Assembly (NCBI GenBank): GCA_028704125.1
Contig: JAQVLM010000255.1
Coordinates: 1-5,347, forward strand
Reading direction: 5' to 3'
DNA: 5,347 nucleotides
DNA from: Opitutales bacterium
Lineage (GTDB): Bacteria; Verrucomicrobiota; Verrucomicrobiia; Opitutales; JAFGAQ01
Below are positions 3,467-5,347 of this stretch, piece by piece. The position numbers and the translations under genes were made by a program. Every line of letters starts with the position of its first letter. Positions within the stretch are counted from its first letter, which is position 1. The notes beneath the pieces were generated by a model that saw only the letters and a list, made by a program, of their open reading frames with translations, was not told the DNA's origin and did not search any database.

Positions 3467-5347
3467 ATGCCCCGGACCATCCTGCTTCTTTCCCTATTGG
3501 CCACAAGTAGCGTTTTGTGCGCCTTCACCCCGATCGACGATTTCAACCTACCGGCAATCGATGGATCGTGGGCTTCCGACTCGACAACCTACGCTTTGCA
3601 CACGGACAACGGATCCCTCGTCATCGCATACAACAGAAATGGGCAGAGCGGAAAGTGGGATCAGTTTCACTGGACGGGATGGGTGCCGGTTTCAGACGAT
3701 TTTGCGATCCAGGCAAGAGTCCGCAGCTCGATGGGATCCGTACTGGGCCTTAAACTTGTTTTCAACAATGGCACCGATGCGTGGATCGACATCAGGCTTT
3801 CCGGCGATGGAGCCTGGTCTGATCATTCCGTAAGGGTTTCCGGGCCGGATGCGCGCAACCTCATGGCAGTCTATTGCTATCTGGACGCCGGGTCACAGGA
3901 GCCCGGGGCAGGGACCGTGTGGATCGACTACCTGCGAATCGACAATAGCGCAGACGCCACCCTTCTCGACCAGGCAATCGCGGACGCACAAGCACTGCTC
4001 AATCATGCGGTAACCGGAAATCTACCGGGACAATACCCGGAGGGGGCAGAAGCCGCCCTCAAAAACGCAATCGAAATCGCACATATGGAAAGTGCCAACC
4101 CCGCCAAAACCAGGCATTCCATTCGCTCCGCTGTCCATGCGATCAATGGTGCCGCTTGTCAGTTTGAAGCGAATGAGATCAAGGAGCTGAGACTTTTCGG
4201 AAAAGGAATCAACAACACCCAGGTCAACCGCATGACCCGCCTCCTGTTCCATAACCTGAGGGTGCTCGCGGAGAACCACATCCTTTTCGGATCGCAGGAC
4301 CCGACCGGATACGGCGTCGGTTGGGCAGGCGACAACGAACGCTCGGATATCCGCACCATCACCGGCAGTTACCCGGCAATCGCCTCCTGGTCCATCAAGG
4401 GAGTAGCCGACGGACAAGCTTTCTCGAATGAGTTGCTTCGCTTCAAACTCTTCCACGAAGGCGGTGGTTTCAACACGATCGAGTGGCACATGGACAATCC
4501 GCTCGGCGGCGATTTCTACTGGTCAAACCGGACCAGTAATCAGAATGCCGTGGAAGCGATTCTTCCCGGCGGACCCAAGCATCCCGATTTCCTCAGGCAA
4601 CTCGATAACATCGCGTTTTTCCTGCGCAACCTCCGCGACTCGAAAGGCCGATCGATTCCGGTCCTGTTCCGTCCGTTTCACGAACACAACGGCGATTGGT
4701 TTTGGTGGGGTCGCCCGCATTGCACAGAGGCCCAGTATATCGCCCTCTATCAGATGGTGGTGGATTACCTGCGTGGCGAAAAAGGAGTAAGCAACCTGCT
4801 GTTTGCGTTTTCACCCGACCGCAGCCGCATGACCATAAACCCTCCATCCGCAGTCGACTTGCTCTATGGCTACCCGGGAGATGCCTACATCGATATCCTC
4901 GGGATCGACAACTACTGGGACGTCGGGCATCCTTCCAACACCCGCGGTGCCGAACAAAGGCAGCAGGATTTCCTGCAGTCGCTCGAGATCCTCGTGAACG
5001 AAGCAACCGCCAGAGGCAAAATCGCAGCCCTCACGGAAACCGGAAACGATCGTATCACTGACCCGATGTGGTTCACCCAAACCTTGCTTGAACCTATCAA
5101 GAACCATCCCGTTGCCCGAAAGCTTGCTTATGTCGCGATATGGCGCAACGCCGATACCAGCCACCACTACGCCCCGTATCCAGGACACCCCGCAGAACCG
5201 GATTTTGTCCGGTTTCACGCGGACCCGTTCACCGTGTTCATGGACCGCATGCCTGATCTTTACAACACGTTGCTCGATCATCCGTGGGAGGAATCCATCC
5301 CGACGGCTCCCGCCGCATTGCAGACACAGCCCCTTTATCGATTTCAC
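3467..5347 (+). CDS. Secreted GH26 glycoside hydrolase (probable beta-mannanase), 3' end outside window
   Basis: The frame is open for 627 codons to the window edge. Residues 1-20 form a signal peptide (PRT, then ILLLSLLATSSVL, likely cleavage after CA); no convincing lipobox is present. Residues ~21-160 look like a carbohydrate-binding beta-sandwich ending GTVWIDYLRI. Residues ~163-236 resemble a FIVAR three-helix module (LLDQAIADAQALL, GQYPEGAEAALKNAI). The GH26 domain spans ~250-610: ILFGSQD (272-278), substrate-site H341 in EWHMDNP, the acid/base E406 in RPFHEHNGDWFWWG, Y483 in GIDNYWD, the nucleophile E524 in LTETG, and W559 in AIWRN. Residue spacing resembles Cellvibrio Man26A. GH26 enzymes mostly cleave beta-1,4-mannan with retention; some act on other beta-glucans or xylans, so mannanase is likely, not certain. 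ATG 3467 is preferred to the in-frame ATG 3455 because GGAG lies 6 nt before it and the signal peptide starts there. Confidence 0.93.
   Translation, partial: MPRTILLLSLLATSSVLCAFTPIDDFNLPAIDGSWASDSTTYALHTDNGSLVIAYNRNGQSGKWDQFHWTGWVPVSDDFAIQARVRSSMGSVLGLKLVFNNGTDAWIDIRLSGDGAWSDHSVRVSGPDARNLMAVYCYLDAGSQEPGAGTVWIDYLRIDNSADATLLDQAIADAQALLNHAVTGNLPGQYPEGAEAALKNAIEIAHMESANPAKTRHSIRSAVHAINGAACQFEANEIKELRLFGKGINNTQVNRMTRLLFHNLRVLAENHILFGSQDPTGYGVGWAGDNERSDIRTITGSYPAIASWSIKGVADGQAFSNELLRFKLFHEGGGFNTIEWHMDNPLGGDFYWSNRTSNQNAVEAILPGGPKHPDFLRQLDNIAFFLRNLRDSKGRSIPVLFRPFHEHNGDWFWWGRPHCTEAQYIALYQMVVDYLRGEKGVSNLLFAFSPDRSRMTINPPSAVDLLYGYPGDAYIDILGIDNYWDVGHPSNTRGAEQRQQDFLQSLEILVNEATARGKIAALTETGNDRITDPMWFTQTLLEPIKNHPVARKLAYVAIWRNADTSHHYAPYPGHPAEPDFVRFHADPFTVFMDRMPDLYNTLLDHPWEESIPTAPAALQTQPLYRFH

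Noticed and set aside
3484..3526. Lipoprotein signal (Cys within SSVLCAF)
   Set aside because: The residue before the cysteine is leucine and the -3 position is serine, which does not fit a lipobox; signal peptidase I cleavage after CA is more likely.
2934..3833. Long plus-strand open frame (299 codons) across the DUF134 gene and the GH26 5' end
   Set aside because: It runs in another frame over two confidently assigned genes, has a Pro/Ser/Arg-rich composition typical of a shadow frame, and crosses the promoter and palindrome region.
4022..4489. Minus-strand open frame of 155 codons within the GH26 gene
   Set aside because: It is antisense to the FIVAR-like and early catalytic segments, which are well conserved on the plus strand.
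4811..5347. Minus-strand open frame opposite the GH26 catalytic domain
   Set aside because: The plus-strand frame carries the GH26 catalytic motifs; the antisense frame shows no recognisable domain and is explained by GC-rich codon bias.

Overview
The window reads as chromosomal DNA of a GC-rich, Gram-negative-type bacterium. Several starts lack a clear Shine-Dalgarno sequence, and there is a secreted multidomain mannanase-type enzyme carrying a FIVAR-like module. I would guess a member of the Verrucomicrobiota/Kiritimatiellota (PVC) group, possibly anaerobic, but this is inference. No rRNA, tRNA, CRISPR array, transposase or phage gene is visible.

Left part (about 1-2870, minus strand): a compact operon transcribed leftwards. 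In transcription order it encodes a NifX/NafY-type 'dinitrogenase iron-molybdenum cofactor' domain protein with a histidine-rich tail (2400-2870), a hotdog-fold PaaI-like thioesterase (1876-2403, 4-nt GTGA overlap with the previous gene), a DUF89/ARMT1-type metal-dependent phosphatase-like protein (963-1868, 7 nt after the thioesterase) and a COG1237-type metallo-beta-lactamase-fold hydrolase (100-942, 20 nt after DUF89). A further reading frame may start at position 82 and run off the left edge.

Middle (2871-2974): a 104-bp divergent intergenic region holding an imperfect 22-bp inverted repeat around TGGGCATATGCTCA. To its right, on the plus strand, lies a DUF134/UPF0251 helix-turn-helix protein (2975-3283). 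DUF134 and NifX-type proteins are frequent genomic partners in anaerobes. The simplest model is that DUF134 binds the palindrome and controls the divergent operon and itself.

Right part (3284-5347): a 183-bp intergenic stretch with three 14-bp tandem repeats, a perfect 18-bp palindrome with CRP-site-like geometry, and a strong sigma70-type promoter (TTGAAT-17-TATAAT). It leads into a large secreted GH26 glycoside hydrolase whose 3' end is cut by the window. The protein has a signal peptide, a probable carbohydrate-binding beta-sandwich, a FIVAR-like helical module and a GH26 catalytic domain with both catalytic glutamates present.

The two halves look functionally unrelated: a metal-cofactor/metabolite-repair-like operon of unknown overall purpose next to a separately regulated beta-mannan-degrading exoenzyme. 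The operon, with its candidate DUF134 operator, is the part most likely to represent a poorly described system.
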